Positions 1 through 9,842 of a DNA stretch of 64,000 nt are shown here, one piece after another (position 1 is the stretch's first letter; every line of letters begins with the position of its first letter). Source of the stretch: an uncultured Bryobacterales bacterium (GTDB lineage Bacteria > Acidobacteriota > Terriglobia > Bryobacterales > UBA6623); contig CATOTH010000008.1 in NCBI GenBank assembly GCA_951813065.1, forward strand, positions 62,001-126,000, written 5' to 3'. The notes below the pieces were generated by a model, which saw nothing but the letters and a program-made list of their open reading frames with translations, had not been told where the DNA came from and did not search any database. The position numbers were made by a program, and so were the translations under genes.

Positions 1-22
1 GACTACAACAGGAGGGCCTTGG

Positions 23-1657
23 GTGCAATCGGCCAGCCAGGGCACGAACAGACCTTCGTCTCGCCAGCTTGTCGCTCTTGGCGTTGACGGTGCCAGCAGT
101 ATCCGCGTATCCGCGCAAACCGAGCCCTCGGGACCGTCCGCCGCGGTAAAGAGCTGTCGCGACCTGATCCTGAACAATCGTGTGACGCTAATCTACGCGG
201 ACGGGCGGACCGCAGGGGCGCCGGCTCCCGCTCACTGCTACGTGAAGGGGATCATTGGCGGATCCATCACATTCCATGTGCAGTTGCCTTATCCGCCGGA
301 CTGGAACGGGCACCTCGTGCATCGCGGCGATGGCGGAGCGGACGGGGACCTTGATTTCAGCGACAGCCTGGAAGGACGGGGATACACCGTGGTCAACAGC
401 AACACCGGCCATGATGTAGGTGCCACGGGAGACCAATGGGCCTTCCGGGACAGCCGTGCCGAGGAAGATTTTGCCTATCGGGCTGTCCATTTCGCCACGA
501 ACGCCGCCAAAACGGGGGTCCAGGCGTACTACAGAAAGCCGCAGGACCACGCTTTCCACATTGGATGTTCCAGCGGCGGCCGCCAGGGTCTGCTCGCCGC
601 GCAACTCTTTCCGTACGACTTCGACGGGATCATCGCCGGTGCTCCCGGACATCGCCGAATCGCGCGGAGGGTGTATCGGCTGAGCACCTAGAAGAGGCTG
701 TTTGCGAACGACTTTGCCACCAATCTGGCATTCGATGCGGACCGAGACGGAAAGCAGGAGAGCCTGGGGAAGGTTGACCTGCTTGCCTCCGCAGTGCTTG
801 CTCGATGCGATGCCGCGGACGGTATCAAGGACGGCATCATCGAGCCCCCGTTCTGCAAGTTCGATCCTCGTACCGACCTGCCCGTGTGCTCGTCGCGGTC
901 TGATCGCGAAGACTGCTTGACCTTGCGACAGATCGAGTCGGTCGAGCAGATCTACGACGGCGTGCGGAACAGCTCCGGAGATCTGCTATATCCGGGCGTT
1001 CCCGTGGGGACCGAACGCCAGTGGCTACGCCTCTTGATCCGCACGCCGGCAATGGCTTCGTTTCCAACGCGCTGCGCACCGGCTCCGCACTGGCCCATAC
1101 CTTCTATCGGAACGATCCCGGGCTGCCGCTCCCCGGTTCCTCTCTGTCCAACAGAAAAAGTGGGCCTGGTGCGAGTTTGAAACTGACCAATTCGGCTCGG
1201 ATGCGATGTCCGATGCCGTCAATCTTGCGAGCGCAACGGATGCGAACATCGAACGCTTCCTTCTCCGCAATGGAGGGAAGCTCCTGCTCTATCACGGCTG
1301 GGCCGACGGTGTCATTCCACCCCAACCCACTTTGATTATCACGACGAGGTCGTGGCGGATTTATTCGGTGGCGACGCAGGCGAAGCGGGACAGCACACGC
1401 ACCTGTTCAAGGCACCGGGCATGGCGCATTACCGAGGCGGGGTCGGACCGAACGAAGCTGACTACTTAGCTGTCCTCGACACCTGGGTGATCTCAGACAC
1501 TGCACCTGAATTTGTCTTGGCGCGGCACAGGACCGATGGACGAGTGAACAACGAACGTCCCCTGTGCCCGTATCCCAAGCGCGCGGTCTATACGGGGCCT
1601 CCGGACCAGGTCAACGATCCCCGCCATTGGATCGCCGCGAATTTCAGCTGCCGCTAG
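23..1657 (+). pseudogene. Tannase/feruloyl esterase family hydrolase, decayed
   Basis: A GTG at 23 follows a GGAGG at 11-15. The first 220 residues carry tannase-family features: the nucleophile segment HIGCSSGGRQG and FDGIIAGAPG. An in-frame TAG at 689-691 interrupts the gene; the same frame continues with FDADRDGKQ and a Cys-containing lid segment to about 1020. Homology then moves to frame 1 (GNGFVSNALRTGSALAHTFY), to frame 3 (NGGKLLLYHGWADGVI, the acid region) and to frame 2 (FKAPGMAHYRGGVGP, the catalytic-His region) ending at 1657. Near 45-105 a different frame reads a signal-peptide-like stretch (LASLSLLALTVPAVSA), so the 5' end is probably shifted too. With one stop and at least three frameshifts the gene is not functional. 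The family hydrolyses phenolic esters outside the cell or in the periplasm. Confidence 0.88.
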
Positions 1658-1857
1658 CGAGTTCTGGCCGTTGTTCCGCAGGATGCCGGACGTACGCGAT
1701 TTCCTGTCCGTTGACCGGTGGGGTAGCGCAGCTGATATTGCTGCCAAGGCCCTTCGTCGGCAAGCCCGTAGCAGGGTGCTCCCAACAAGGGACGAGAGGT
1801 GGTGTGAGGTGAACAGGTCGTCTATCCCCTTCGGGACGCTCTCGGATACCATGAGGC

Positions 1858-3138
1858 ATGCCTAGCCCCAGAGCGAAAATGCTGATCCTTGCTGCCAGTC
1901 TGCTCATTGTCCTTAGCGGATGCCAACCCGCTGGAGTGCAGGACCTTGGATCGGGGATACCTGAAGCTGTCGGGGTTTCGTCGGAGCGTCTTGAGCGCCT
2001 CGACGTGGCGATGCAGGGGTACATTGACGACGAGCGCTTGTCGGGCGCGGTTGTGTTCGTTGCTCGGAAGGGCCAGGTGGTTTATCACAAGGCGTTCGGA
2101 GAGCGCGACAGGGAGTCAGACTCAGCGATGCAGAACGATTCCATTTTCCGCATTGCCTCTCAGTCCAAGGCGGTGGTAAGCGCTGGGATTATGGCACTGC
2201 AGGAGCAAGGCAAGCTTCTGATTACTGACCCGCTGGCAAAATACTTTCCCGAGTTCACGGAGACTAGTGTCGCGGTCAGAAATGACGAGGGTGGATACGA
2301 GGTCGTGCCGGGGCGCCGCCCGATTGTTCTTCGGGACCTGCTCACCCATACAGCGGGTATCAGCTACGGCCAAGGCCCGGCGAAAGACCGGTGGGCGGAT
2401 GCTGGGATTCAAGGCTGGTATTTCGCCGACCGTAGCGAGCCTGTAGGAGACACTGTGGCCAAGATGGGGGCGCTCCCGTTCGACGCTCAGCCTGGGGAGC
2501 GCTGGGTCTACGGCTACAATACCGACATCCTGGGCGCGGTGGCGGAACGGGTCAGCGGTCGGCCCTTGGACGAGTTTCTCCGAGATACGATTCTTGATCC
2601 CTTGGGTATGAATGACACTCACTTCTACTTACCGGAGAGCAAGGTTGATCGGCTGGCGACGGTCTACTCTACATCAGAAAGCGGTCTCGAGCGAGCCCCG
2701 GACCCGGGGCACATGGTCGGACAGGGACAGTACGTCAAGGGCCCTCGTGTCAGCTTCTCTGGCGGGGCTGGACTCGTCTCGACTGCCAGTGACTATGCGA
2801 GATTCCTGCAGATGATGCTCAATGGTGGGACCTTGAACGGCCGACGCATTCTAAGCCGGAAAACTGTTGAGCTGATGACCGTGGATCACCTTCATGGAAT
2901 TGAGTTCAGGCCGGGCCAAGGCTTCGGGCTGGGCTTCTACGTGATCGAAGAGGTTGGAGCTCGCGGTGTTCCTGGCACGGCCGGGGAGTTCGGATGGGGA
3001 GGCGCCTACCACTCGACATACTGGGTCGATCCCGCGGAGGAGCTTGTCGTCGTGTACCTAACTCAGCTGATACCGGCCGGCCGTATCGACGACCATTCGA
3101 AGCTTAGGACGCTTGTCTATCAGGCGCTCTCGGACTAG
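1858..3138 (+). CDS. Class C beta-lactamase-like serine hydrolase, lipoprotein
   Basis: A 426-residue protein starting with a lipoprotein signal whose lipobox ends at Cys22 (LSGC). The penicillin-binding-protein/beta-lactamase fold is indicated by SxxK at Ser101-Lys104 (IASQSK), the WVYGYNTDILG segment where the family's YxN tyrosine sits, and FGWGGAYHSTYWVDP near the C-terminus, replacing the classic KTG/HxG strand as in many esterase-like members. Such proteins are periplasmic esterases, D-amino-acid peptidases or transpeptidase relatives; true beta-lactam hydrolysis is less likely. The ATG at 1858 has only a weak GAGG close upstream; an in-frame ATG at 1879 would also keep the signal peptide. 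It lies just after the decayed tannase and is apparently monocistronic. Confidence 0.9.
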   Translation: MPSPRAKMLILAASLLIVLSGCQPAGVQDLGSGIPEAVGVSSERLERLDVAMQGYIDDERLSGAVVFVARKGQVVYHKAFGERDRESDSAMQNDSIFRIASQSKAVVSAGIMALQEQGKLLITDPLAKYFPEFTETSVAVRNDEGGYEVVPGRRPIVLRDLLTHTAGISYGQGPAKDRWADAGIQGWYFADRSEPVGDTVAKMGALPFDAQPGERWVYGYNTDILGAVAERVSGRPLDEFLRDTILDPLGMNDTHFYLPESKVDRLATVYSTSESGLERAPDPGHMVGQGQYVKGPRVSFSGGAGLVSTASDYARFLQMMLNGGTLNGRRILSRKTVELMTVDHLHGIEFRPGQGFGLGFYVIEEVGARGVPGTAGEFGWGGAYHSTYWVDPAEELVVVYLTQLIPAGRIDDHSKLRTLVYQALSD

Positions 3139-3336
3139 CGCTGCCGACTGCGCCGTACACGCGAGTTCGGCGTCTGCGCAGATTGCCCCTTACTCGTCAG
3201 GTTCCCGCGGGCGATCGGGAACTGCCAGTCTCCTGTTCTTGAGGTTCGCGATAGTCCCTTGGATGAATTGCGAACAAGGCCTCGTTGCCGCCATGTCGTC
3301 CGTTATGAATTGGATGCGGGCCGTGCAGGCGGGACC

Positions 3337-4767
3337 TCAGCTACGGCCCGAGGCGAGTTGATACAGCTTGGCGGTGCATTCTTCCAGGGCCTCTTTGAGC
3401 AGCGGGTACGGCTCGCCGTAGCCATCGAGCAAGCCGGAGTGCTGGCGGTCTTGTTTCCGGGGGACCCGGTTCGAGGCATCAATCAACCCGCAATAGTGCC
3501 AGCCGACGAACTCCGGGCGCGAGAATGCGCTACGGAAGAACTCGACTGTCCAGCCGGCCCGCTGCTCAAGACTGTCGGCTACCGGTCCAAACGGTCTTGG
3601 CATGCTGTCGGTAATCATCGTGTATGCAGAGTCGCCATTGACTACTGGCTTGTCGACTAGCCCTGACCAGCGGTCAAGGCCGGGCCTCTGGACTTCGTAT
3701 CGAGCGTACATCTGATAGAACACGATGTCGGTGAACTGGCTTGTGACCGGTAACACAGTATCCAGCGTGTCGGTGTTGGCATTGATCTTGTCACCGAAGA
3801 ACAGGTGGTTGGGATCGTGGCGACGAATCGCGTCTCGCGCCGTTTGGTAATACTTGGCGACAACACGCTTGAGGAACTCGACGTTGTCACGGGTCTCGGT
3901 GCCGTTCGAGAGGTCCGTTCCCGGTCGCCAGTTCGCCGCGGCTCCGAGCGTGTCGAAGGAGTTGAAGCGCGTGCCGTACGTCGCGTTGAACTCTCGAATA
4001 TTCCCGCGATAGAGATCTCTCACCGTCTCGACGTAAGCCATCTTCCCCGGGGCCTTCCCGTCCAAATTCCGCAACCGGCGTGGCCAGCCGATCCGGGATT
4101 TGCGCCGGGCCCCTCCGATGACGTCGGGGCGCTCTCGGCAATCCTCCTCGGTCAACAGTGGACAGTCTGTCATGGCGTAGCCGAGTAGGAACGGATCGTC
4201 CCGGGCGGGGGCGGCGAATTGGGCAGCCATCCGATCACAGCTGCGTGCGAATTCGTCTGCAAAGACGTCTACGAAGTTCTCGTCGGGTATCTCGGTCTTC
4301 CAATGCGGAATGTCCACGAAGCGGATTGGCTGCATATACGGCATCGACGGTTGCGGGGTGTTCACGATCCCCAGGGAAGTGTGAACGCCCACGGTGTTGA
4401 AGCCAAACTCGCGGCATGTCTGCAGGAACCAGGTCTTCAGCGCCTCTCGGAATCCGGGGCCGGACAGGCTCTCAAGGTCTAGGCGGGCCTTCCAGGCGTC
4501 GCGATTGTAGTCCTGGTTCCACAAGTCTGGGTGCAAGTGATTGATCCCGAAGCTCAGGAAGGCATTCCCCTCGGGACTCACCAGCCACCATCGGTCTTCC
4601 TTTTCGACGCGGAAGAATCCGGTGGCTTGAAACCTCTTGCCACTCCAACCACCGAATCTATCCAACTCTCCGCTACCTGAAATGCGACGGACGAACGGAT
4701 GGCAGACCGCGGCCATCGTCGCGCCTCGGATCATCTCGCGTCGATTCATGCTCATCCCCACTGTCAA
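3337..4767 (-). CDS. Agarase-like glycoside hydrolase, Tat-exported
   Basis: The 476-residue product starts with a twin-arginine type leader (NRREMIRGATMAAVC), so export in folded form is expected. The mature part opens with GFFRVEKEDRWWLVSPEGNAFLSFGINH, typical of bacterial agarase-like (beta/alpha)8 hydrolases, which attack galactans or related polysaccharides. The C-terminal GWHYCGLIDASNR resembles the corresponding strand of the partial gene at the right end of the window (GFHLCGAYQRNK), so the two look like distant paralogues. Start codons at 4767 and 4749 both keep the Tat motif. Substrate cannot be read from sequence; a non-catalytic or different glycosidase role is possible. Confidence 0.72.
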   Translation of the reverse strand: MTVGMSMNRREMIRGATMAAVCHPFVRRISGSGELDRFGGWSGKRFQATGFFRVEKEDRWWLVSPEGNAFLSFGINHLHPDLWNQDYNRDAWKARLDLESLSGPGFREALKTWFLQTCREFGFNTVGVHTSLGIVNTPQPSMPYMQPIRFVDIPHWKTEIPDENFVDVFADEFARSCDRMAAQFAAPARDDPFLLGYAMTDCPLLTEEDCRERPDVIGGARRKSRIGWPRRLRNLDGKAPGKMAYVETVRDLYRGNIREFNATYGTRFNSFDTLGAAANWRPGTDLSNGTETRDNVEFLKRVVAKYYQTARDAIRRHDPNHLFFGDKINANTDTLDTVLPVTSQFTDIVFYQMYARYEVQRPGLDRWSGLVDKPVVNGDSAYTMITDSMPRPFGPVADSLEQRAGWTVEFFRSAFSRPEFVGWHYCGLIDASNRVPRKQDRQHSGLLDGYGEPYPLLKEALEECTAKLYQLASGRS

Positions 4768-5131
4768 TGCCAGCCTCTTGTTGCAGTTCTAGGCGGGATG
4801 GCGCAAGGCAAAGTAACCAGAGGCCTAGGTTTGGATCATTGTCTCCAAGCCGGCGTTGTCCATATCGGGGTTAGCCGCGAAGGGGGCCTCGTCGGGTAGT
4901 GCCCACTCACGGTTACGCCGGTGGATTCCTTGCGACTCCGGAACCGTGACGAGGACCGCATCCGTTCTGGCCAATGGAGTCCAAGACTCCAGTGCAGCTC
5001 ACAGACCCAGGTCCGGCATCGACATCGAACCATGGCATGATCGCTCGATCAATGCTGAGGCACTCCAGGGAAACCGGGCACTGTACGGCACGGCCACAAA
5101 GATGGTCATGTTGATGACCTAGAATAGGATC
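4768..5131. other. Intergenic stretch without a supportable gene
   Basis: About 360 bases between the agarase-like gene and the VapBC pair. A minus-strand reading frame around 4840-5000 is open but has no start and no family I recognise. It may be debris of an older gene. Confidence 0.4.
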
Positions 5132-5380
5132 ATGATCAAGGTAAACGTTGCCGAGGCAAAGGTGCGACTGTCATCGTGCTTGGATCGAGCGCAGCAGGGG
5201 GAGACGGTCATCATCTGTCGCCGCAACGTGCCGATCGCCGAACTTCGGCCGATTCCTCAGTCGCCAGACAAGCAGCGCCCGACCGGAATTGATCGCGGAA
5301 TGAAGGTCCCTGACAGCTTCTTCGAGCCGCTGCCAGACGATGTGATCGAGGCCTTTGAAGGAACGTCTGAGACAGAATGA
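5132..5380 (+). CDS. Phd/YefM-type antitoxin
   Basis: An 82-residue protein beginning MIKVNVAEAKVRLSSCLDRAQQGETVIICRRN, the DNA-binding N-terminal half typical of Phd/YefM antitoxins (the second half of this stretch holds the QGE and RRN motifs). The acidic C-terminal tail is where such proteins wrap the toxin. The family neutralises its partner and represses its own promoter. Its stop overlaps the next start by 4 bases (ATGA at 5377-5380), the normal arrangement of a toxin-antitoxin operon. ATG 5132 is the only sensible start. Confidence 0.88.
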   Translation: MIKVNVAEAKVRLSSCLDRAQQGETVIICRRNVPIAELRPIPQSPDKQRPTGIDRGMKVPDSFFEPLPDDVIEAFEGTSETE

Positions 5381-5763
5381 CACTATTGGTCGACACCTGC
5401 ACGTTCCTCTGGCTGGCGGCCGACGATCCGAAGCTGTCGGCAACAGCGCGGTCCAGCTGTGTCAGCCCGGAAAACCAGGTCTATCTCAGCGCGCTGTCGG
5501 CGTGGGAGATCGCGGTCAAGTATCGCCTAGGGCGGCTCCCGTTGCCGGTACCGCCCCACGTGTACGTGGAAAGCCGCCGGGAGTGGCTTGGGCTTGCGCC
5601 GCTTGCCCTCGAAGAGAATTGTGCGGTTCACGATGCTCGCCTCCCTCCACTTCACAGGGATCCGTTCGACCGTGGCCTCGTCGCACAGGCAATCTTGCAC
5701 GGCATGACAATCGTCACGCCTGATCCGGCGATTCATGCCTACCCGGCACCGACTCTCTGGTAG
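5377..5763 (+). CDS. PIN-domain toxin, VapC family
   Basis: A 128-residue PIN-domain protein. The metal-binding acidic residues are visible: Asp6 in LLVDTCTFLW, Glu in SAWEIAVKYRLG, Asp in HRDPFDRGLVAQA, and Asp in VTPDPAIHAY. This subfamily (with PLHRDPFDR) normally pairs with Phd-type antitoxins, as here. VapC toxins are Mg2+-dependent ribonucleases that usually cut tRNA or rRNA loops. The gene looks intact and is translationally coupled to the antitoxin. Confidence 0.9.
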   Translation: MTLLVDTCTFLWLAADDPKLSATARSSCVSPENQVYLSALSAWEIAVKYRLGRLPLPVPPHVYVESRREWLGLAPLALEENCAVHDARLPPLHRDPFDRGLVAQAILHGMTIVTPDPAIHAYPAPTLW

Positions 5764-5950
5764 CCCCGAATTGCGGGTCCGGAGCTCGGCACCGGCGATC
5801 CATTTCAACGATTCTCACCACGGGAGACTGACTTGAGTTCGCTGCAAGACAGGGCCCCCGACTCTCGCCGACCCTCGTTTCGTCGCGGGTAGCGCTGACG
5901 CGACTACCGATAGTGCCCGCATCCACTCGGAGATAATTCCGAGTCCCGGA

Positions 5951-5970
5951 TTATTCCGAGCTCGGAATAA
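5951..5970. repeat. Perfect 20-bp palindrome in a convergent intergenic region
   Basis: TTATTCCGAG is followed directly by its reverse complement CTCGGAATAA. A related imperfect inverted repeat (CTCGG at 5926-5930, CCGAG at 5939-5943) lies just upstream. The site is between the 3' ends of the toxin gene and dtd, so it may act as a bidirectional terminator hairpin or a protein-binding site. There is no T-tract. Confidence 0.6.
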
Positions 5971-6024
5971 CGGAGACTGGTACTCGCGCCACCTTCCGCC
6001 GGTGACGAGCACCGTCCGGCGGGA

Positions 6025-6474
6025 TCACAATAGCTTTGTCGAATCCAGCAAGATCGTGACAGGACCTTCGTTTACGAGCGACACTTGCATGTTCGCCCTG
6101 AATACCCCAGTGGCGACGTTCACGTCTACTGCCGCCAGCATCTGGACATACTTCTCGTAGAGCACCTCGGCCAGTTCGGGGCCGGCTGCACTGTCGAAGC
6201 TGGGGCGAAGTCCGCGCCGGACGTCTCCGTATAGAGTAAATTGCGATACCACAAGGACAGCTCCGCCAACGTCCCGGACGGACTGGGTCATCCGACCGTC
6301 CAAGCCTTCGAAGATTCGCAGCCCTGCCGTCTTGCTCGCGAGGTAGGCTGCGTCCTTGTCGGTATCCTCGTGCCCGACGCCCAGAAAGACCAAGAGGCCC
6401 TTCCCGATCCGTCCCGTGCAACGCCCGTCGACGCTTACTTGTGCTGAGTTCACGCGTTGGATGACGGCACGCAA
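6025..6474 (-). CDS. dtd: D-aminoacyl-tRNA deacylase
   Basis: Removes D-amino acids mischarged onto tRNA, and glycine from tRNA-Ala, in the cytoplasm. Both family signatures are present: SQFTLYGD and NEGPVT near the C-terminus. Family members begin M-RAVIQRV; here that point is a TTG codon at 6472-6474, giving 149 residues, the normal length. A longer frame runs up to 6546 but its extra residues match nothing, so TTG is preferred; no clear ribosome-binding site precedes it. It faces the VapBC pair across about 260 bases. Confidence 0.93.
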   Translation of the reverse strand: MRAVIQRVNSAQVSVDGRCTGRIGKGLLVFLGVGHEDTDKDAAYLASKTAGLRIFEGLDGRMTQSVRDVGGAVLVVSQFTLYGDVRRGLRPSFDSAAGPELAEVLYEKYVQMLAAVDVNVATGVFRANMQVSLVNEGPVTILLDSTKLL

Positions 6475-6823
6475 GGATCGACTATTGTACCGATCGGTCA
6501 ATCCGAGCGTGTCTGATTGGGACTTCCTCCCACTACGCAATCCCATTCCCGCCTCCGAGTGCCGAGTCGCCCATCAACATGCCGGGAGGCACACTGCGAA
6601 AGCAGTTCGGAATTCTGGCCGTTTCAGGCAACCCAGCATGCCGCCCTGTGGCAGCCCACGGACGGACTAGCCAGTCGTCAGGTGGCGAAAGACGGGCTCG
6701 CACTCGTACCTGCCGTCATCGAACGTCCCAAATCCCCTCCAGGACGAGGAGAATGCCCCGGATTTGCAGCACCAGTTGCAAGGTAGCCGGTCGCTCACTC
6801 AGAGGTCGGGTATTCTATGTGCC
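6475..6823. other. Intergenic region between dtd and the PQQ dehydrogenase
   Basis: These genes are divergent, so both promoters should lie here. I see no convincing -35/-10 pair, no RNA gene and no conserved coding sequence. Confidence 0.4.
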
Positions 6824-8446
6824 ATGCGATTAGGCGTGCTGGTGGTTCTTGCCGCCCTGTCTCTTAATGCCCAGATTGACCAGCGGCGACTGGACCAGGC
6901 TGCATCCGAACCCCACAACTGGCTGACCTACAACGGGACCTACTACAGCCAGCACCATAGCGGCTTGGAAGGCATCGACCGATCCAACGTCGCTGATCTT
7001 GAACTGCAGTGGGTTTACCAGGCCGCCTCGACTGACAAATTCCAGACGACGCCCCTGGTGGTTGACGGCCTGATGTACCTCACCGAGCCGCCCAACAAGC
7101 TCGTCGCCCTGGATCCGACCACCGGCCGCGAGTTCTGGGTCTACGAACACGAACTACCAACCCGCATCTATCCGTGTTGCGGCCGCGTAAACCGGGGCGC
7201 CGCCATCTGGGGCGACACGCTCTACTGGGGCACGCTCGATGCGAAGCTGCTCGCGGTTGACGCCCGGTCGGGGAGCAAGGTTTGGGAGACGACTGTCGTC
7301 GAGGACTACGAGCGGGGCTATGCCCTGACGGTGGCACCGCTAGTAGTCGACGGCAAGGTCATTGTCGGCACCGCCGGGGGCGAGTTCGGGATTCGCGGGT
7401 ACTTGTCTGCGTACGATGCCGCAACCGGAGAGGAAGAATGGCGGTTCTACACGATTCCCGGGCCTGGGGAACCGGGCCACGAGACATGGGAGAACGACGC
7501 ATGGAAGACGGGCGGCGGATCGATCTGGCTGACCGGATCGTACGACTCCGAGCTGAACCTCACCTACTGGGGCGTAGGCAACCCGGCCCCCGACTGGAAC
7601 CCGGATGTGCGGCCTGGCGACAACCTGTACACGGATTCCGTCATTGCGCTGGATGTGGACTCGGGAAAGCTGGCATGGCACTTCCAGTTCACGCCCCATG
7701 ACGAGTGGGACTGGGATGCAGTGCAGATTCCCGTGCTCGTCGACATGGAATGGGAAGGGGAGATGCGCAAGCTGATGCTCTGGGGCAACCGCAACGGTTT
7801 CTACTACGTTCTGGACCGCGAGACGGGGGAGTTTCTGCTTGGCAAGCCGTTTGTCAAGCAGACCTGGGCTGCCGGGCTCGACGAGGACGGTCGGCCTGTC
7901 AAGATACCGGGACGCGGGCCCAGCCGTGAAGGCACCAAGACCTGGCCCGGCGTTCAGGGCGCGACCAACTGGTATGCACCCTCGTTCAGCCCTGTCACGA
8001 AGCTGTTCTACTTGCCAGTTTGGGAAGGGTACTATTCGGTTTATTTCAAGTGGGATCAGCCCTACGTGCCCGGCACTCGCTACCTGGGCGGTTCACCGCG
8101 GAGCCCAGTGTCCTCGACGACTCGTCGTCGGTTCATGAACTATACCGAGGAAGACGGCTACGGCGCTGTCCGCGCGCTCGACCCGTTGACCGGTGAGATG
8201 GCGTGGGAATTCTCCATGACCGATGTCACGGATTCGGGTCTGCTGACCACCGCCAGCAACGTGCTCTTCTCTGGTAGCAGGGAAGGGCATTTCTACGCGC
8301 TCGACGCCACGAACGGCAAGATGCTTTGGCAGCGCTACCTGGGAGGGCAGATTGCCGCGTCTCCGATTACTTACGAGTCCGGCGGCAGACAGTACGTCAC
8401 GGTTGCTGCGGGTCATGCCGTGTTCACGTTCGCGCTTTCCAAGTAG
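6824..8446 (+). CDS. PQQ-dependent alcohol dehydrogenase-type quinoprotein
   Basis: A 540-residue exported beta-propeller. After a short signal peptide the chain shows NWLTYNGTYYSQHHSGLEGI and repeated W-docking motifs of quinoprotein dehydrogenases (ALDPTTGREFWVYEHE, ALDATNGKMLWQ). Adjacent Cys118-Cys119 (IYPCCGRV) match the vicinal disulfide over PQQ. No C-terminal cytochrome c domain is present, so electrons must pass to a separate carrier. The reading frame extends upstream to 6764, but ATG 6824 places the hydrophobic signal at the N-terminus and is chosen. The lactonase 14 bases downstream is probably co-transcribed. Substrate is unknown. Confidence 0.9.
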   Translation: MRLGVLVVLAALSLNAQIDQRRLDQAASEPHNWLTYNGTYYSQHHSGLEGIDRSNVADLELQWVYQAASTDKFQTTPLVVDGLMYLTEPPNKLVALDPTTGREFWVYEHELPTRIYPCCGRVNRGAAIWGDTLYWGTLDAKLLAVDARSGSKVWETTVVEDYERGYALTVAPLVVDGKVIVGTAGGEFGIRGYLSAYDAATGEEEWRFYTIPGPGEPGHETWENDAWKTGGGSIWLTGSYDSELNLTYWGVGNPAPDWNPDVRPGDNLYTDSVIALDVDSGKLAWHFQFTPHDEWDWDAVQIPVLVDMEWEGEMRKLMLWGNRNGFYYVLDRETGEFLLGKPFVKQTWAAGLDEDGRPVKIPGRGPSREGTKTWPGVQGATNWYAPSFSPVTKLFYLPVWEGYYSVYFKWDQPYVPGTRYLGGSPRSPVSSTTRRRFMNYTEEDGYGAVRALDPLTGEMAWEFSMTDVTDSGLLTTASNVLFSGSREGHFYALDATNGKMLWQRYLGGQIAASPITYESGGRQYVTVAAGHAVFTFALSK

Positions 8447-8460
8447 ACTGTAGGTCGGGA

Positions 8461-9630
8461 ATGAGGGTCCTGTTCATGTCATTGCTCGGTTCTTCGCGCT
8501 TGTTTCCAATTTCCTTGGTGGTCGCAGCGGTGGCCGTCGCATGTTCCGAGGAGGAGCGGACCGTGAAGCACTGGGTATATTTCGGGACGGGCGCAAGCCA
8601 CATCTATGTTTCGGCCTTCGACCCGGTTAGCGGTCAGGTCGTTACGCCACGGGAGGCTGCTGAAATCGGCCGGCCCGGATTTCTGGCCATTCATCCAAGC
8701 GCCGACATCCTCTACGCAGTTGGCCGGGACACCAGGGAGGGTTCACCGCCGGAAGGATTTGCTGTCGCGTTCCGGATCGATACCGCCACTGGGGACTTGC
8801 AGGAAATCAACCGAGGGCCGACGGCAGGTCGAGGCGCGTCCCATGTTGCGGTGAATGCAAGCGCAACCGTCCTTGCCGCAGTGAACTACGGCGATGGCAA
8901 CACGGTCTCGCTGGCCTTGAAGGCGGACGGGCGCATCGGAGAGTTGGTGTCGGACCTGCCGCATTCGGGATCGAGTGCCCATCCGCAACGACAGACCGGG
9001 CCGCACCCGCATTCGGCCAATTTCACTCCTGACGACAACTTCCTGATCGTCCCTGATCTTGGCACCGACGAACTGGTGGCCTATTCCGTTGATCCCTCCA
9101 CGGCCCGCTTGGCTAGACGTCCTGATCCTCAAGTCAAGATGGCACCCGGGTCAGGCCCCCGGCACATGACATTCCACTCCAACGGTCGCTGGGCTTATGT
9201 GATCAACGAATTGGCCTCGACGATCACAGTGTTGGAGTACGCTACGGGCACGGGTGCGCTTGAGCCGGTCCAGACGATCAGCACCCTTCCGGGTGACTAT
9301 GATGGCCCGGCGAACACGACTGCCGAGGTGCTTGTCCACCCCAACGGGCGATTCCTGTATGGATCGAATCGCGGCAGCAACACTATCGCGGTATTTGCGA
9401 TCGAGCCGTCGACCGGGCGACTGTCCCCGCGCGAACTGGAATCGACCGGTGGCGACTGGCCTCGCAACTTCCGTCTCTCTCCAGACGGCGCGTTTCTGCT
9501 GGTCGCGAACCAGCGCTCCGATGACGTTCACGTATTCCGAGTCGATTCCCAGACGGGAGCCCTGACCCCGAGCGGTGACAGCGTTTCAGTGCCGGGGCCC
9601 ATGTGCGTGAGGTTCGTACCAGCTCAGTAA
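8461..9630 (+). CDS. Lactonase-type seven-bladed beta-propeller (Pgl/YbhE family), lipoprotein
   Basis: Starting at ATG 8461 the 389-residue product has a signal sequence ending AVAVACS, a lipobox-like site. The mature part shows the 6-phosphogluconolactonase/YbhE pattern: GRGASHVAVNASATVLAAVNYG, HPHSANFTPDDNFLIVPDLGTD, GSGPRHMTFHSNGRWAYVINE and ESTGGDWPRNFRLSPDGAFLL. These enzymes open sugar lactones. Following a PQQ dehydrogenase by 14 bases, it may hydrolyse the lactone that oxidation produces. A second in-frame ATG at 8476 is possible. Confidence 0.88.
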   Translation: MRVLFMSLLGSSRLFPISLVVAAVAVACSEEERTVKHWVYFGTGASHIYVSAFDPVSGQVVTPREAAEIGRPGFLAIHPSADILYAVGRDTREGSPPEGFAVAFRIDTATGDLQEINRGPTAGRGASHVAVNASATVLAAVNYGDGNTVSLALKADGRIGELVSDLPHSGSSAHPQRQTGPHPHSANFTPDDNFLIVPDLGTDELVAYSVDPSTARLARRPDPQVKMAPGSGPRHMTFHSNGRWAYVINELASTITVLEYATGTGALEPVQTISTLPGDYDGPANTTAEVLVHPNGRFLYGSNRGSNTIAVFAIEPSTGRLSPRELESTGGDWPRNFRLSPDGAFLLVANQRSDDVHVFRVDSQTGALTPSGDSVSVPGPMCVRFVPAQ

Positions 9631-9842
9631 CGCTGCCCGATTCGAGACCGGCGATTCGCACGGTCCTCCCTCTATGGCACCAGCCCGCTTGCCGTCCCCC
9701 TTGGATTTCGCGGGGAAGACCGCATGAATCGGCTTCTTGTGAAGGCTCGGGGTGGCCCTTGGCTGGGCATTGCAATCATGTTGCTCTTCTTCCAGGGGAG
9801 TGCATCGACTTATTTAAGCCCCGATGTTTCTGTGACTCAGAG

